Source: Mucilaginibacter phenanthrenivorans (lineage in GTDB: Bacteria > Bacteroidota > Bacteroidia > Sphingobacteriales > Sphingobacteriaceae). From it: a DNA stretch of 64,000 nucleotides. Below are positions 17,346 through 25,182 of the stretch, one piece after another. A program made the translations under genes and the position numbers. Each line of letters starts with the position of its first letter. The first letter of the stretch is position 1. The notes beneath the pieces were generated by a model. It worked only from the letters and a program-made list of their open reading frames with translations. It searched no databases and was not told where the DNA came from. The stretch lies in contig NZ_JAHVAP010000001.1 in assembly GCF_024721155.1 (NCBI RefSeq), positions 806,001 through 870,000 on the forward strand, given 5' to 3'.

Positions 17346-17994
17346 TTGCGCTGTATGAGAATTTATCCATCCTCTTTTTAATCGCATTTTCAATTCGTTC
17401 AAGCAGCGTTGCCTTATGCGTGATCTTTTTCATCTTGTCTTCGTATTCCTTCTGCTTCTCAGCAGGATCAAACAGCATGGCAGTGCACATACAATTCTTA
17501 CGGCCTTTACTGGTTAGGATATCAAAGTTCACGCAGCTTTTGCAGCCTGCCCAGAAGTCTTCGTCTTGTGTAAGTTCAGAATAGGTTACCGGTTCATACC
17601 CAAGTTCAGAGTTTATCTTCATTACAGCCAGGCCGGTTGTAAGACCAAAGATCTTTGCATTGGGATATTTTGCGCGCGATAATTTGAAAATATTTTCCTT
17701 TATCGCCTTGGCAAGCCCTTCCTTCCGGAACTGCGGACTTACAATTAAACCTGAGTTTGCAACGAAATCACCATGGCTCCAGGTTTCTATATAGCAGAAA
17801 CCTGCCCAGGTACCATCTTTATGAAATGCTATAACAGCCTTGCCTTCCAGCATCTTATTGGCTACATATTCGGGAGAGCGTTGCGCAATACCTGTACCGC
17901 GTGCCTTAGCCGACTCGGCCATCTCATCACAAATCTGAGGGGCAAAATCTACATGCTGTGCGGTTGCAACCTGGATGTCAAAATCTTTAATCAT
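17341..17994 (-). CDS. GNAT acetyltransferase, probable acylglutamate synthase of the arg cluster
   Basis: 217 residues with a GNAT core (LIVSPQFRKEGLAKAIKENIF is the acyl-CoA loop). A C-terminal Cys-rich extension has the spacing C-x2-C then C-x-C (CKSC...NCMC), possibly a metal site, followed by a basic helical tail. It heads the run argG-argC-argD. Bacteroidota usually lack a classical ArgA, so the first-step role (acylating glutamate) is the natural inference from context. The acyl donor is not shown by the sequence. Confidence 0.75.
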   Translation of the reverse strand: MIKDFDIQVATAQHVDFAPQICDEMAESAKARGTGIAQRSPEYVANKMLEGKAVIAFHKDGTWAGFCYIETWSHGDFVANSGLIVSPQFRKEGLAKAIKENIFKLSRAKYPNAKIFGLTTGLAVMKINSELGYEPVTYSELTQDEDFWAGCKSCVNFDILTSKGRKNCMCTAMLFDPAEKQKEYEDKMKKITHKATLLERIENAIKKRMDKFSYSAT

Positions 17995-18431
17995 TGAAAT
18001 AGAAAAATTACCGTTAAATTATTTGCCATTTAAAGCGTTAATAATTAGATGATTTTTTTTGATGAGGTTTAATATAAACCTCAATGGGTTAAGGAAGAGA
18101 AATAAATCAAACCCGGGGCATGTACGGCCTTCGTCGTGAAGGCGAAAATAAAAAAACAGTTGAAACCAAAGCAGCTGCAACCGGAGCAAATATCGCTCTG
18201 ATTAATGGCTTATTTAAGCTTTGTTGATTCATTTTTATGTTGTTTTTATTGTTTTTTAAATTTTGTGCAAAGTATTGCATTAATTTTTATTTATGCAAGA
18301 AAAAAATGATTATTGTTAGGTTGTAAATGTTGTAGTTGTTTTAAGGGTTATAATTGTTAAAAATATCTGATGTCTGTCCCTTTAATACAAAAAACGTAAC
18401 TTCTTCAACCTTTACAACCACTATAACGTTT
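17995..18431. promoter_or_regulatory. 437-nt intergenic region with palindrome upstream of arg run
   Basis: This region should contain the promoter for the GNAT-argG-argC-argD run. A GAGGTTT-n5-AAACCTC palindrome at 18064-18082, 70 nt before the GNAT start, is an operator candidate. A very short open frame lies further upstream. The rest is A/T rich and shows no other gene. Confidence 0.4.
18120..18227 (+). CDS. Candidate 35-residue small ORF
   Basis: ATG to TGA, 35 codons, beginning MYGLRREGENKK and ending ALINGLFKLC. Composition is protein-like: a charged N-terminal half, then an Ala/Ile/Leu half. Support is weak. A purine-rich AAGGAAGAG lies about 20 nt upstream, too far for a good ribosome site. 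It may be a genuine peptide, a fragment of a decayed gene, or chance. Confidence 0.2.
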   Translation: MYGLRREGENKKTVETKAAATGANIALINGLFKLC

Positions 18432-19388
18432 TCAACCTTTAAAAATAATATCCGCCAAAATCATCTCCGCGTGCACCCTTGAGTTTTCAATAAACCACAG
18501 GTGCGTATCCATACCGCCGCAAACTACACCGGCAAGGTATAGGCCGGGCAAATTGGTTTCCATGGTTTCGGGGTTATAGGTGGGTATAAATTTGTCGTCT
18601 GTTAAGGTAATCCCTAACTTCTTAAGAAAATCAAAGTTTGGTTTATAACCGGTCATTGCCATAACGAAATCGTTAGGGATGGTAACAAGGCCGGCAGGCG
18701 TTTCAATATCAATTTCGTTTTCACGAATTGCTTTTAAATTAGAATTAAAGTAGGCTTGTACACTACCTTCCTTTATCCGGTTGATGATATCCGGTCGCAC
18801 CCAATATTTAACCCGGTGGCTAACTTCTTCGCCACGGATCACTAGCGTAACCTCAGCTCCCTTACGATATGTTTCGAGTGCTACATCGATAGCCGAATTG
18901 CTTGACCCAACCACTACCACTTTTTGCATGGCATAATAATGAGGGTCTTTATAGTAATGTTTTACTTTGGACAGGTCCTCTCCGGGGATATCAAGCGTGA
19001 CGGCAATATCATAAAAACCGGTTGAAAGGATTACCTTTTTTGCCTGGTATGTTGCCTTGCTGGTTGTTACAGTGAAAATATCATCCTGTTTAACCAGCCC
19101 GGTAACTTCTTCGAACAGATTAATGGGTAGATTATTTGACGTAGCAACCCTGCGGTAATATTCCAAAGCTTCCGAACGGGTTGGCTTGTTGCTAATTGTT
19201 ACGAATGGGATCCCGCCAATTTCCAATTTCTCTGAAGTAGAGAAGAAGGTCATGGTGGAGGGATAGTTGTATAATGAATTTACAAGGCAACCTTTTTCGA
19301 CGATTAAAAAGGTAAGTCCGGCTTTTTGAGCTTGCAGTCCGCAGGCTATTCCTATCGGGCCGCCACCTATGATGAGTATATCGAGCAT
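18432..19388 (-). CDS. ypdA: YpdA-family putative bacillithiol disulfide reductase
   Basis: 318-residue FAD/NAD(P)H-dependent pyridine nucleotide oxidoreductase of the thioredoxin-reductase fold that lacks the CxxC redox pair. Seen: FAD loop IIGGGPIGIACGLQAQ, TFFSTSEKLEIGGIPF (the YpdA-type segment), NADPH loop VVVGSSNSAIDVALE and the closing GLYLAGVVCGGMDTHLWFIE. In Firmicutes, YpdA reduces bacillithiol disulfide, and many Bacteroidota make bacillithiol. The length and all motifs fit. It stands alone, downstream of the SRP RNA gene on the same strand. Confidence 0.85.
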   Translation of the reverse strand: MLDILIIGGGPIGIACGLQAQKAGLTFLIVEKGCLVNSLYNYPSTMTFFSTSEKLEIGGIPFVTISNKPTRSEALEYYRRVATSNNLPINLFEEVTGLVKQDDIFTVTTSKATYQAKKVILSTGFYDIAVTLDIPGEDLSKVKHYYKDPHYYAMQKVVVVGSSNSAIDVALETYRKGAEVTLVIRGEEVSHRVKYWVRPDIINRIKEGSVQAYFNSNLKAIRENEIDIETPAGLVTIPNDFVMAMTGYKPNFDFLKKLGITLTDDKFIPTYNPETMETNLPGLYLAGVVCGGMDTHLWFIENSRVHAEMILADIIFKG

Positions 19389-19489
19389 TTAAGAAGATGT
19401 TTGTGCGAAGATAAGCACATTTAGTTCATAGTAAAGTCATGAAAAATGGGAAGTGGATATTTGTCGGCGGGGAAAAATAAAGGCACAAA

Positions 19490-19592
19490 AAAGGGTAAGC
19501 TACTTTTATCGCGCCGCTCAACTCTCTACCCTTGCTGCGTTCCCACCCTGGGGGAGTTCAAGAGGAGCTGGCCGTAAAAGACTTACCCCGGC
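19490..19592 (-). ncRNA. ffs: Signal recognition particle RNA (small bacterial type)
   Basis: On the minus strand a ~100-nt transcript starts in GCCGGGGTAAG and ends in CTTACCC followed by a T6 run, which closes a terminal stem and gives a terminator. The apical domain contains GGGTGGGAACGCAGCAAGGG, with the GGAA tetraloop and the asymmetric GCAGCA loop that binds Ffh. This is the characteristic 4.5S-like core. The distal stem CTCCTCTTGAACTCCC pairs with the GAGAGTTGAG side. Exact ends are estimates. Confidence 0.9.
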
Positions 19593-19750
19593 GCAAAGAT
19601 AGAAAAAGGTTTGTTTTCGGTTAATAAATTGTTAAAAAAGGAAATTTATTGTGATAAAGTTTAGGTTTTGATATGCTGAACTATTGTAATACAATTAGTT
19701 AACGAATTTAAAAAACTGCAATTTATTTGGGAAAAACAGCTGCATGTTGA

Positions 19751-20377
19751 TTAAAACAGGCTAAACTGTGACGAAACAACTGGTTTTTCTGCCGGTACCG
19801 GCGCTTTTAGCTTCGAATTAACGAAGGTGTTGAAATCAAGCCGGCGATTAAATGGCAATTCCTTATATACCTTGTAGCTTCTATCATGACCGATCATATC
19901 CCGGCGCAGGATGGTTAATTTATCTACTTTAAATTCTTCGTTCCATTCCTGTTTGCTAACATAGGGCCAAAGTTTTTTAAATGCTGTCGACGGTAAGCTT
20001 CGGGCTATGGTTATATGCGGCACAAAGGTGCCGCCACTAAAAAAGCGCTTCAGGTGTTTAAACCAAATAGTAGTTCCGGGGTTTTGCTCAAGTCTTGCGT
20101 AAATGGTTGGGTTTTCCTCGTGATGAAAAAAATCAAACCCGTTTACACTGATTGGCAATGAGGGTAGGGTTAACAGCTCCCGCTCCAGTTTGGGCATCAG
20201 CGCATCTATCCATACCGGTTTTTTACGCGGCCATTGCTGAATACTGATGTGCGCCTTTGAATATTTACCCTCATAATCGCCAATAATGGCAGCGCTATCC
20301 TCCTTGATTCGTTTTATGCGTTTGCACACACTATCAGATGGGGTAAGCACTATTAAATAATCCTGGTAACCTGTCAT
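19751..20377 (-). CDS. 2H phosphoesterase (LigT/2'-5' RNA ligase-like) with C-terminal clamp motif
   Basis: 208 residues. Both catalytic H-x-[ST] motifs are present: AHISIQQW (about 43-50) and VPHITIARS (about 118-126). The fold is the two-lobed 2H phosphoesterase family, which acts on 2',5' or cyclic phosphate ends of RNA or small nucleotides; the substrate here is unknown. The last ~25 residues form a Pro-rich linker ending SSQFSLF, which matches the bacterial beta-clamp-binding consensus Q-L-[SD]-L-F closely. A CTAA-n5-TTAG box lies 28 nt upstream. A paralog, then dinB, follow. Confidence 0.85.
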   Translation of the reverse strand: MTGYQDYLIVLTPSDSVCKRIKRIKEDSAAIIGDYEGKYSKAHISIQQWPRKKPVWIDALMPKLERELLTLPSLPISVNGFDFFHHEENPTIYARLEQNPGTTIWFKHLKRFFSGGTFVPHITIARSLPSTAFKKLWPYVSKQEWNEEFKVDKLTILRRDMIGHDRSYKVYKELPFNRRLDFNTFVNSKLKAPVPAEKPVVSSQFSLF

Positions 20378-20405
20378 AACATCAATGATTTAATAAAACA
20401 AATAT

Positions 20406-20422
20406 TGCTAATATTTTTAGTA
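20406..20422. promoter_or_regulatory. CTAA-n5-TTAG box upstream of 2H phosphoesterase 1
   Basis: TGCTAATATTTTTAGTA: an inverted repeat of CTAA/TTAG with a 5-nt A/T spacer. The 3' edge towards the gene is exactly 28 nt from the start codon. The same word occurs in the dinB divergent promoter and before the HRDC helicase, which suggests a common repressor or activator site. Confidence 0.65.
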
Positions 20423-20451
20423 TTTGCAAATCGTTTTGAAATTAATTTTCA

Positions 20452-21012
20452 CTAAAATGCCAGCAGCCTGTTCCCAAAATGCAATTCTCGATAGACTTTC
20501 CATTCATTATGTTCAGCAAAGGTATCACGATGCAAAATGGTGAGATAGTTAACAATAAACGAATGCTTAAATTCCCGTTGCTCAAAATTTGGCCATAGTT
20601 TATTGAATGCAGTTGCCGGGATATTACGGGCAATTGTAATGTGAGGCACAAAGTTATTAAGCTTGATGCCCATTTGCATGCTGAGTAGTTTAAACCATTT
20701 GTTAGCGCGATCTGTTAGTTCTATTTTTGCATATATTGTGCTGGCTATATGATTGTTATTAAAATTACCGAAACCATTTAAATACAATTCAACCGGTGGC
20801 ATGGTACTTAACCGCTGCCCCATTCTGGCGATGGCGGCTTGCGCCAAAAAAGGTTTACAACGCACCTGGTGCGTTACAGTAATATAGGCCCGGTTGTGCA
20901 TCCCTTCGAAATGCCCTATAGCATTTACCGATGCCCGCTTATACCTGCTGACCTCCTTAACCAAGTCGCCCGGCAAGGAAATTATCATCAAATAATCAGT
21001 GTAGGCAGTCAT
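20452..21012 (-). CDS. 2H phosphoesterase paralog with degenerate first motif
   Basis: 186 residues from the ATG giving MTAYTDYLMI. This start aligns with the paralog's MTGYQDYLIV and leaves the same 28-nt distance to the upstream box; in-frame ATG/TTG codons 6-9 nt further up are less likely. The second motif VPHITIARN is intact. In the first motif, Tyr replaces the catalytic His (NRAYITV where the paralog has SKAHISI). It lacks the C-terminal clamp peptide. It may be inactive, a binding protein, or altered in mechanism. It is divergent from dinB. Confidence 0.8.
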   Translation of the reverse strand: MTAYTDYLMIISLPGDLVKEVSRYKRASVNAIGHFEGMHNRAYITVTHQVRCKPFLAQAAIARMGQRLSTMPPVELYLNGFGNFNNNHIASTIYAKIELTDRANKWFKLLSMQMGIKLNNFVPHITIARNIPATAFNKLWPNFEQREFKHSFIVNYLTILHRDTFAEHNEWKVYRELHFGNRLLAF

Positions 21013-21040
21013 CAGCATCAATAATTTTACGATGCTAAAA

Positions 21041-21057
21041 TGCTAATATATTTAGTA
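21041..21057. promoter_or_regulatory. CTAA-n5-TTAG box in divergent dinB/2H promoter
   Basis: TGCTAATATATTTAGTA, centred between two divergent genes: 28 nt to the dinB ATG on one side and 28 nt to the phosphoesterase ATG on the other. It is one box serving both directions. A TACTTTTG word (21074-21081), matching the Bacteroidota -7 consensus TAnnTTTG, lies between the box and dinB. Confidence 0.65.
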
Positions 21058-21085
21058 ATTTCAATTTATTTTTTACTTTTGTTTT

Positions 21086-22270
21086 ATGCCTGCAAAACGC
21101 ACCATAATGCATATTGATCTTGATTCGTTCTTCGTATCTGTTGAGCGGAAGTTCGATCCGTCACTTATCGGCAAGCCGGTAATTATTGGCGGATCGGCAG
21201 AACGGGGCGTTGTGGCCAGTTGCAGCTATGAAGCGCGTAAATATGGAGTGCATTCAGCTATGCCAAGCCGGCAGGCTGCGAAGCTTTGTCCACATGCAAT
21301 ATTTTTACGGGGCTCGCACGGCAGGTATGGCGAGGCCAGCAGGGAGGTTACGGAGATTATCCATAATGCGGTGCCGCTATATATGAAAACATCTATCGAC
21401 GAGTTTTATATCGATTATACCGGCATGGACCGCTTTCATAATTGCTATAAACATGCCGGCGAGCTAAGACAAAAAATAATGCGGGAAACAGGACTTCCCA
21501 TTTCTTTTGGCATGTCGTCGGGTAAAACGGTGTCAAAAATGGCTACAAACCAGGCTAAACCAAACGGGCAGCTTTATATCCCTCATGGTAAGGAAAAAGA
21601 CTTTCTGGCACCCCTTGCGATAGGGAAGATTCCAGGCTTGGGGGAAAGTACAGCCGCCAAACTGCATCAATACGGTATTGAGCGAATTGGTCAGCTGCAA
21701 AAAATGGATATCCGTTTTTTGGAGACCATTTTCGGCAAGATGGGCGCCTTTATATGGGAAAAGGCTAATGGTATTGATCACGGCGAAATAGTGCCGCACA
21801 GCGACCGTAAATCCATATCCACGGAGCATACCTTCCATACCAATATAGCCGATAGGCAAAGCATTGAAACCATACTTGTTTCCATGACCGAAGAGCTGGC
21901 ATCTAAACTGCGCAAGGAAAACAAGGTAGCCTCATGCCTGGCTATAAAGGTGCGCTATGCAAATTTTGAAACCCACACCCAGCAGGAAAAGATCTCGTTA
22001 ACAGCGGCAGAGCATATCCTGATCCCCGGCGTAAAAAATCTGCTCAAAAAAGCATGGAACCAGCATAGGCCGATAAGATTAATAGGAGTAAGGCTCAGTA
22101 ATCTTTGCAGCGGGAGTTACCAGATCAATCTTTTTGAAGACAACGAGGAGAAGATCAGGCTTTACCAGGCTATGGATAAGATCAATTTTAAATTTGGCGA
22201 AAAAACGATTTGCCGGGCAGCCGGAATGGCAATAGGGACGAGGAATTTCAACCCGTTTATGCGTGGCTAA
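21086..22270 (+). CDS. dinB: DNA polymerase IV (Y-family translesion polymerase)
   Basis: 394 residues. Catalytic acidic motifs are IMHIDLDSFFVSVE near the N-terminus and MKTSIDEFYIDYTG in the palm. The finger segment VVASCSYEARKYGVHSAMPSRQA, the helix-hairpin-helix IGKIPGLGESTAAKL and the little-finger domain follow. QINLF at residues 346-350 matches the clamp-binding consensus Q-x-x-L-F. Pol IV copies across damaged template bases with low fidelity. A box shared with two phosphoesterases and a helicase lies 28 nt upstream and implies damage-responsive control. An extragenic repeat begins at its stop codon. Confidence 0.95.
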   Translation: MPAKRTIMHIDLDSFFVSVERKFDPSLIGKPVIIGGSAERGVVASCSYEARKYGVHSAMPSRQAAKLCPHAIFLRGSHGRYGEASREVTEIIHNAVPLYMKTSIDEFYIDYTGMDRFHNCYKHAGELRQKIMRETGLPISFGMSSGKTVSKMATNQAKPNGQLYIPHGKEKDFLAPLAIGKIPGLGESTAAKLHQYGIERIGQLQKMDIRFLETIFGKMGAFIWEKANGIDHGEIVPHSDRKSISTEHTFHTNIADRQSIETILVSMTEELASKLRKENKVASCLAIKVRYANFETHTQQEKISLTAAEHILIPGVKNLLKKAWNQHRPIRLIGVRLSNLCSGSYQINLFEDNEEKIRLYQAMDKINFKFGEKTICRAAGMAIGTRNFNPFMRG

Positions 22271-22357
22271 ACTAAGATTTTTAAGATATGAACGATTTTA
22301 GGATTTTAAAAGCAAGATAAGATCATAGAATCCTATCAATCCAATAAATCTTAGTTT
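22269..22357. repeat. Extragenic palindromic repeat, copy A (AAACTAAGATTT ends)
   Basis: 12-bp perfect terminal inverted repeat (22269-22280 with 22346-22357), the left end overlapping the dinB stop. The right arm contains TATCAATCCAATAAATC, nearly identical to copy B at 22919-23005. Interior sequence differs between copies. Confidence 0.75.
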
Positions 22358-22410
22358 AAGAACAAAATCCTTATCTTATCGTTATTTATCATATACTAAT
22401 TTGATTCGAC

Positions 22411-22920
22411 ATGAAAAAACCAATCACAATAACCGGCTTTTGTTTTATGCTGATATTTAGCATAACAGCGTCTGCCCAGGTAATCCAGGGAAATTACGCC
22501 ATTAAAAATGTACAAACAGGCATGTTATTGAGGGTTAAGGATGCACATTCAGAAAACGGCACACCACTGGTTGCCTACTATCCCGAAAACTGGAAATGTA
22601 TGACCTGGAACTTCAAACATGTTGACGGCAATACATATCAGCTGCAAAACCTGCTCACCCACAAAACATTTCAGCCAAAAAGCAGCAGCGATGCTGGTGT
22701 TGCACTTGAAGAGCAGCCTGTTAACACAAATGCCGCTACCCAACAATATGAATTTGAGAAGGTTGATAAGGATGTGTTTATGATAAAACTAAAAGGTACA
22801 GATCTTTATGTGACGACATCTGATAAAAAAGGTGGCGTAAATTCGCAGATCATTTTGGCTAAAAAGACTAATACTAAAGATCAATACTGGGGTATCTACG
22901 AACAGGCGCCAACTATGTAA
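22411..22920 (+). CDS. Secreted ricin-type beta-trefoil (RICIN) lectin-like protein
   Basis: 169 residues. A signal peptide (residues 1-23, ending SASAQ) is followed by one ~145-residue beta-trefoil. Three internal repeats are visible, each opening with a Y-x-[IL]-[KQ]-N or related strand: GNYAIKNVQTGMLLRV, NTYQLQNLLTHKTFQP and a more divergent VFMIKLKGTDLYV. Such domains bind sugars; the ligand is unknown. It is monocistronic and flanked on both sides by copies of the same extragenic repeat, which suggests the gene plus repeats may be a recent insertion. Confidence 0.75.
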   Translation: MKKPITITGFCFMLIFSITASAQVIQGNYAIKNVQTGMLLRVKDAHSENGTPLVAYYPENWKCMTWNFKHVDGNTYQLQNLLTHKTFQPKSSSDAGVALEEQPVNTNAATQQYEFEKVDKDVFMIKLKGTDLYVTTSDKKGGVNSQIILAKKTNTKDQYWGIYEQAPTM

Positions 22921-23005
22921 ACTAAGATTTTTAAGATTAGTGTGATTATAAGACCTTGAGAGTCGAAGTTCTCCTGAAATCCTAACAATCCAATAAATCT
23001 TAGTT
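22919..23005. repeat. Extragenic palindromic repeat, copy B
   Basis: Begins AAACTAAGATTTTTAAGAT over the stop of the beta-trefoil gene and ends AACAATCCAATAAATCTTAGTT over the stop of the convergent GNAT gene (terminal arms 22919-22929 and 22995-23005). It fits exactly between two stop codons. Copy A lies 650 bp to the left. Confidence 0.75.
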
Positions 23006-23527
23006 CAATAACCGCTTCATTAACAAGTCAGTCTGCAAATCATCGCCCAAAACAAATTCATGGCTGCTGAATACTTCAAAGTCGTTATGCTTGTAGAAAG
23101 CGAGGGCATTGTGGTTGTTTTCCCAAACGCCCAGCCACACATATTTAAATTTTTTATTGGTTGCAGTTTCTATCGCAAAATCCAAAAGCTGCTGGCCTAC
23201 CTTTTTTCGCTGGTGATCCTGTGAAACATAAATGCGCTCAATTTCCATTGCATCAGCCTCCCTGAATTCTGTTTGGGCATTGCTAAAGTTCAGTTTGAGG
23301 TACCCGGCTATCTCATCGCCGATCATTGCAAAATAAAATTCAGAATCGGGGTTTATCAACTCCGAAAGCATTTTTTGGGAAGTAAATGCAACAGAAGCGT
23401 AAGCCTCCATATTTGCAGGATCATTTAGCGGCCCAAAAAAGTGAAAGAATGTGGCTTTGCTGAATTCGAGCAAGACTGCGGCATCGGTTATTTCAGCTTT
23501 AACAATGGTTATATTAGCAGAAGACAT
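23000..23527 (-). CDS. GNAT family N-acetyltransferase
   Basis: 175 residues. The acetyl-CoA site is visible in IERIYVSQDHQRKKVGQQLLDFAIETA (motif A, Q-x-x-K-K-x-G in place of the usual Q/R-x-x-G-x-G/A), and ENNHNALAFYKHNDFEVFSSHEF is motif B. It resembles RimI/PaiA-type acetyltransferases of small molecules or protein N-termini; the substrate is unknown. It ends inside an extragenic repeat and starts 9 nt after the end of the sigma-factor-linked membrane protein gene, so the three minus-strand genes may be one operon. Confidence 0.85.
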   Translation of the reverse strand: MSSANITIVKAEITDAAVLLEFSKATFFHFFGPLNDPANMEAYASVAFTSQKMLSELINPDSEFYFAMIGDEIAGYLKLNFSNAQTEFREADAMEIERIYVSQDHQRKKVGQQLLDFAIETATNKKFKYVWLGVWENNHNALAFYKHNDFEVFSSHEFVLGDDLQTDLLMKRLLN

Positions 23528-23536
23528 TGGTGTAAA

Positions 23537-24127
23537 TTAATCGAATTGTTCTTGTAAACGGATCAGGCGGTCAATCATCAAATTTAGCTTTTCTTCCTCG
23601 TTCTTAAACATCCTGGGCTTTAAATAAAAGGTAATAAACAGGAACCATAAAATAATTGATCCGTAGGTTATTAGCTTGAAGTAAGTAGGCGCATCTTCCA
23701 GTACCTCAATGAAATATAAAGTTAAACCCACGCTGATCAGCAGCATAAAAACATAATAAAACCAGCCGATAACTTTACTCCTGTTTTTCTGGTAATCTTT
23801 AAGGGTATTGAGGTATTCTGTAGGATTTTGGGTGAGATCGTGCTTGTTTAATATATGATAGTGACGTACAATGAGGGACAGGTACATCAGCATAGTGACC
23901 AAAATAATCAGGATGCCAACAATGGTAGCAGGCGACCGGAATGCAAAAAAGAACGTTATAATAAAAGCACATGCAATAAGCGCTATCATCGCCACAATTC
24001 CCCAATATAACCGGCTGGTTATACCACGAATCCCTTTCTTAACCTGCTTAAGCGCCTCGTCCACCGAAAGCTTGTCGTGTTTTGGCTGTCCCTGCCAAAC
24101 CGACATTAAATGCTCAAATTCTTTCAT
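23537..24127 (-). CDS. Four-TM membrane protein coupled to ECF sigma factor
   Basis: 196 residues. A ~40-residue soluble N-terminus (MKEFEHLMSVWQGQPKHDK) precedes two hydrophobic helix pairs (about 42-62, 68-88, 122-140, 150-168) and a charged C-terminal helix. No known anti-sigma signature (zinc HxxxCxxC) is present. The start overlaps the sigma factor's 3' end by 14 nt, which is typical of a sigma/anti-sigma pair, so an anti-sigma role is inferred from position. Confidence 0.6.
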   Translation of the reverse strand: MKEFEHLMSVWQGQPKHDKLSVDEALKQVKKGIRGITSRLYWGIVAMIALIACAFIITFFFAFRSPATIVGILIILVTMLMYLSLIVRHYHILNKHDLTQNPTEYLNTLKDYQKNRSKVIGWFYYVFMLLISVGLTLYFIEVLEDAPTYFKLITYGSIILWFLFITFYLKPRMFKNEEEKLNLMIDRLIRLQEQFD

Positions 24128-24611
24128 AGTGGTTATACAATTCTGTTAACTTCTGTTTAATACGATAAATCTTCACCCGCAGATTTCCCTCCGATATTCC
24201 CGAGATATCTGCTATCTCAGGGTATGGCACCTCATCAAGCACCATAGTAATTATAATTCTTTCCGACTCTTCCAACTTCGATATACACTTATAGAGCAAG
24301 GCAACCTGCTCGTTCTTTTCAGATAATTCCTCTTTTTTTGTTTCTGCAATTAAAGGTGTAAGTTCGTCTTTTGCCTGTCGTTTTTCCGAACGCAGGTAAG
24401 TAAGACAGGTATTAACAGCAATGCGGTAGATCCAGGTTGAGATCATCGCCTGGTTCCTGAATTTATCAAGATTTTGCCAAACCTTCAAAAATGTTTCCTG
24501 TAAAAGATCGCTCGCAGCATCATCATCCCCCGTATAACCATAGCATAAATGGTAGATTTTTTTTGAATTGGCTTCGTAAATTTTCTTAAAAGCTGCTTCT
24601 TTTTCTGCCAC
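24114..24611 (-). CDS. ECF-type RNA polymerase sigma factor
   Basis: 165 residues. Region 2 is LCYGYTGDDDAASDLLQETFLKVW followed by STWIYRIAVNTCLTYLR (promoter melting). Region 4 is the helix-turn-helix VPYPEIADISGISEGNLRVKIYRIKQKL. It directs polymerase to its own set of promoters. The downstream overlapping gene is the likely partner regulator. No SusC/FecR pair is attached, so it is not a nutrient-uptake sigma of the FecI class. Confidence 0.9.
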   Translation of the reverse strand: MAEKEAAFKKIYEANSKKIYHLCYGYTGDDDAASDLLQETFLKVWQNLDKFRNQAMISTWIYRIAVNTCLTYLRSEKRQAKDELTPLIAETKKEELSEKNEQVALLYKCISKLEESERIIITMVLDEVPYPEIADISGISEGNLRVKIYRIKQKLTELYNHYERI

Positions 24612-24654
24612 TATCAGTTAATTTTATTAGTTAGATTTTAAAACGCCAAAGATG

Positions 24655-25182
24655 TTACAACAAATAATCATTCTTGTAAAACCACGGGAATTTATTTTGA
24701 GCCTCGTCCAATAGCCTGTTGTATTCCTGGCTATGGTCAAATTGCAGGTCCTCATGCAGTTTTTTAATACTGGTATTTATCTTCTGCACCTGCCTTATCA
24801 ATATCATGCGCAATGGCTTATATGACGTGTTACGATTGATGTATTGCAGGTAGTTAAAGCAGAAACTTAACAGTAAATCTATTTCGGCAGGCTTCGATGC
24901 AATAAATTTGACGTACTTACTGATCAGCCTTAAAACCTTACGAACGCTCTTGGAAGCAAGATAGCTGTGCGATGGAAGCTGACTCATCATGAAACCCGCC
25001 TCTGCTTTTATCTTTTCGACAAAAGCATGTTCGTCATTTGCCTCGAACAACAGATAGGCCAGCAACTCCTTGTTCTCCTTTTTATACCTTACCAGGCGCA
25101 GGCAAAGTTCAGCAACCTGCTCTTGCGGTAAGTGCTGAATCTCCTTTTTTATGTCCTGTAGGCCGTAGGTAGTGATGCTCAT
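24655..25182 (-). CDS. Conserved-looking all-helical protein of unknown function
   Basis: 175 residues from the internal ATG (MSITTYGLQDIKKEIQHLP); an ATG 18 nt upstream is possible. The chain is almost entirely amphipathic helix with many Leu, Lys and Glu residues, and has no membrane segment or signal peptide. No family recognised. It precedes the sigma factor gene by about 43 nt on the same strand, so it may be the first gene of that operon. Confidence 0.6.
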   Translation of the reverse strand: MSITTYGLQDIKKEIQHLPQEQVAELCLRLVRYKKENKELLAYLLFEANDEHAFVEKIKAEAGFMMSQLPSHSYLASKSVRKVLRLISKYVKFIASKPAEIDLLLSFCFNYLQYINRNTSYKPLRMILIRQVQKINTSIKKLHEDLQFDHSQEYNRLLDEAQNKFPWFYKNDYLL

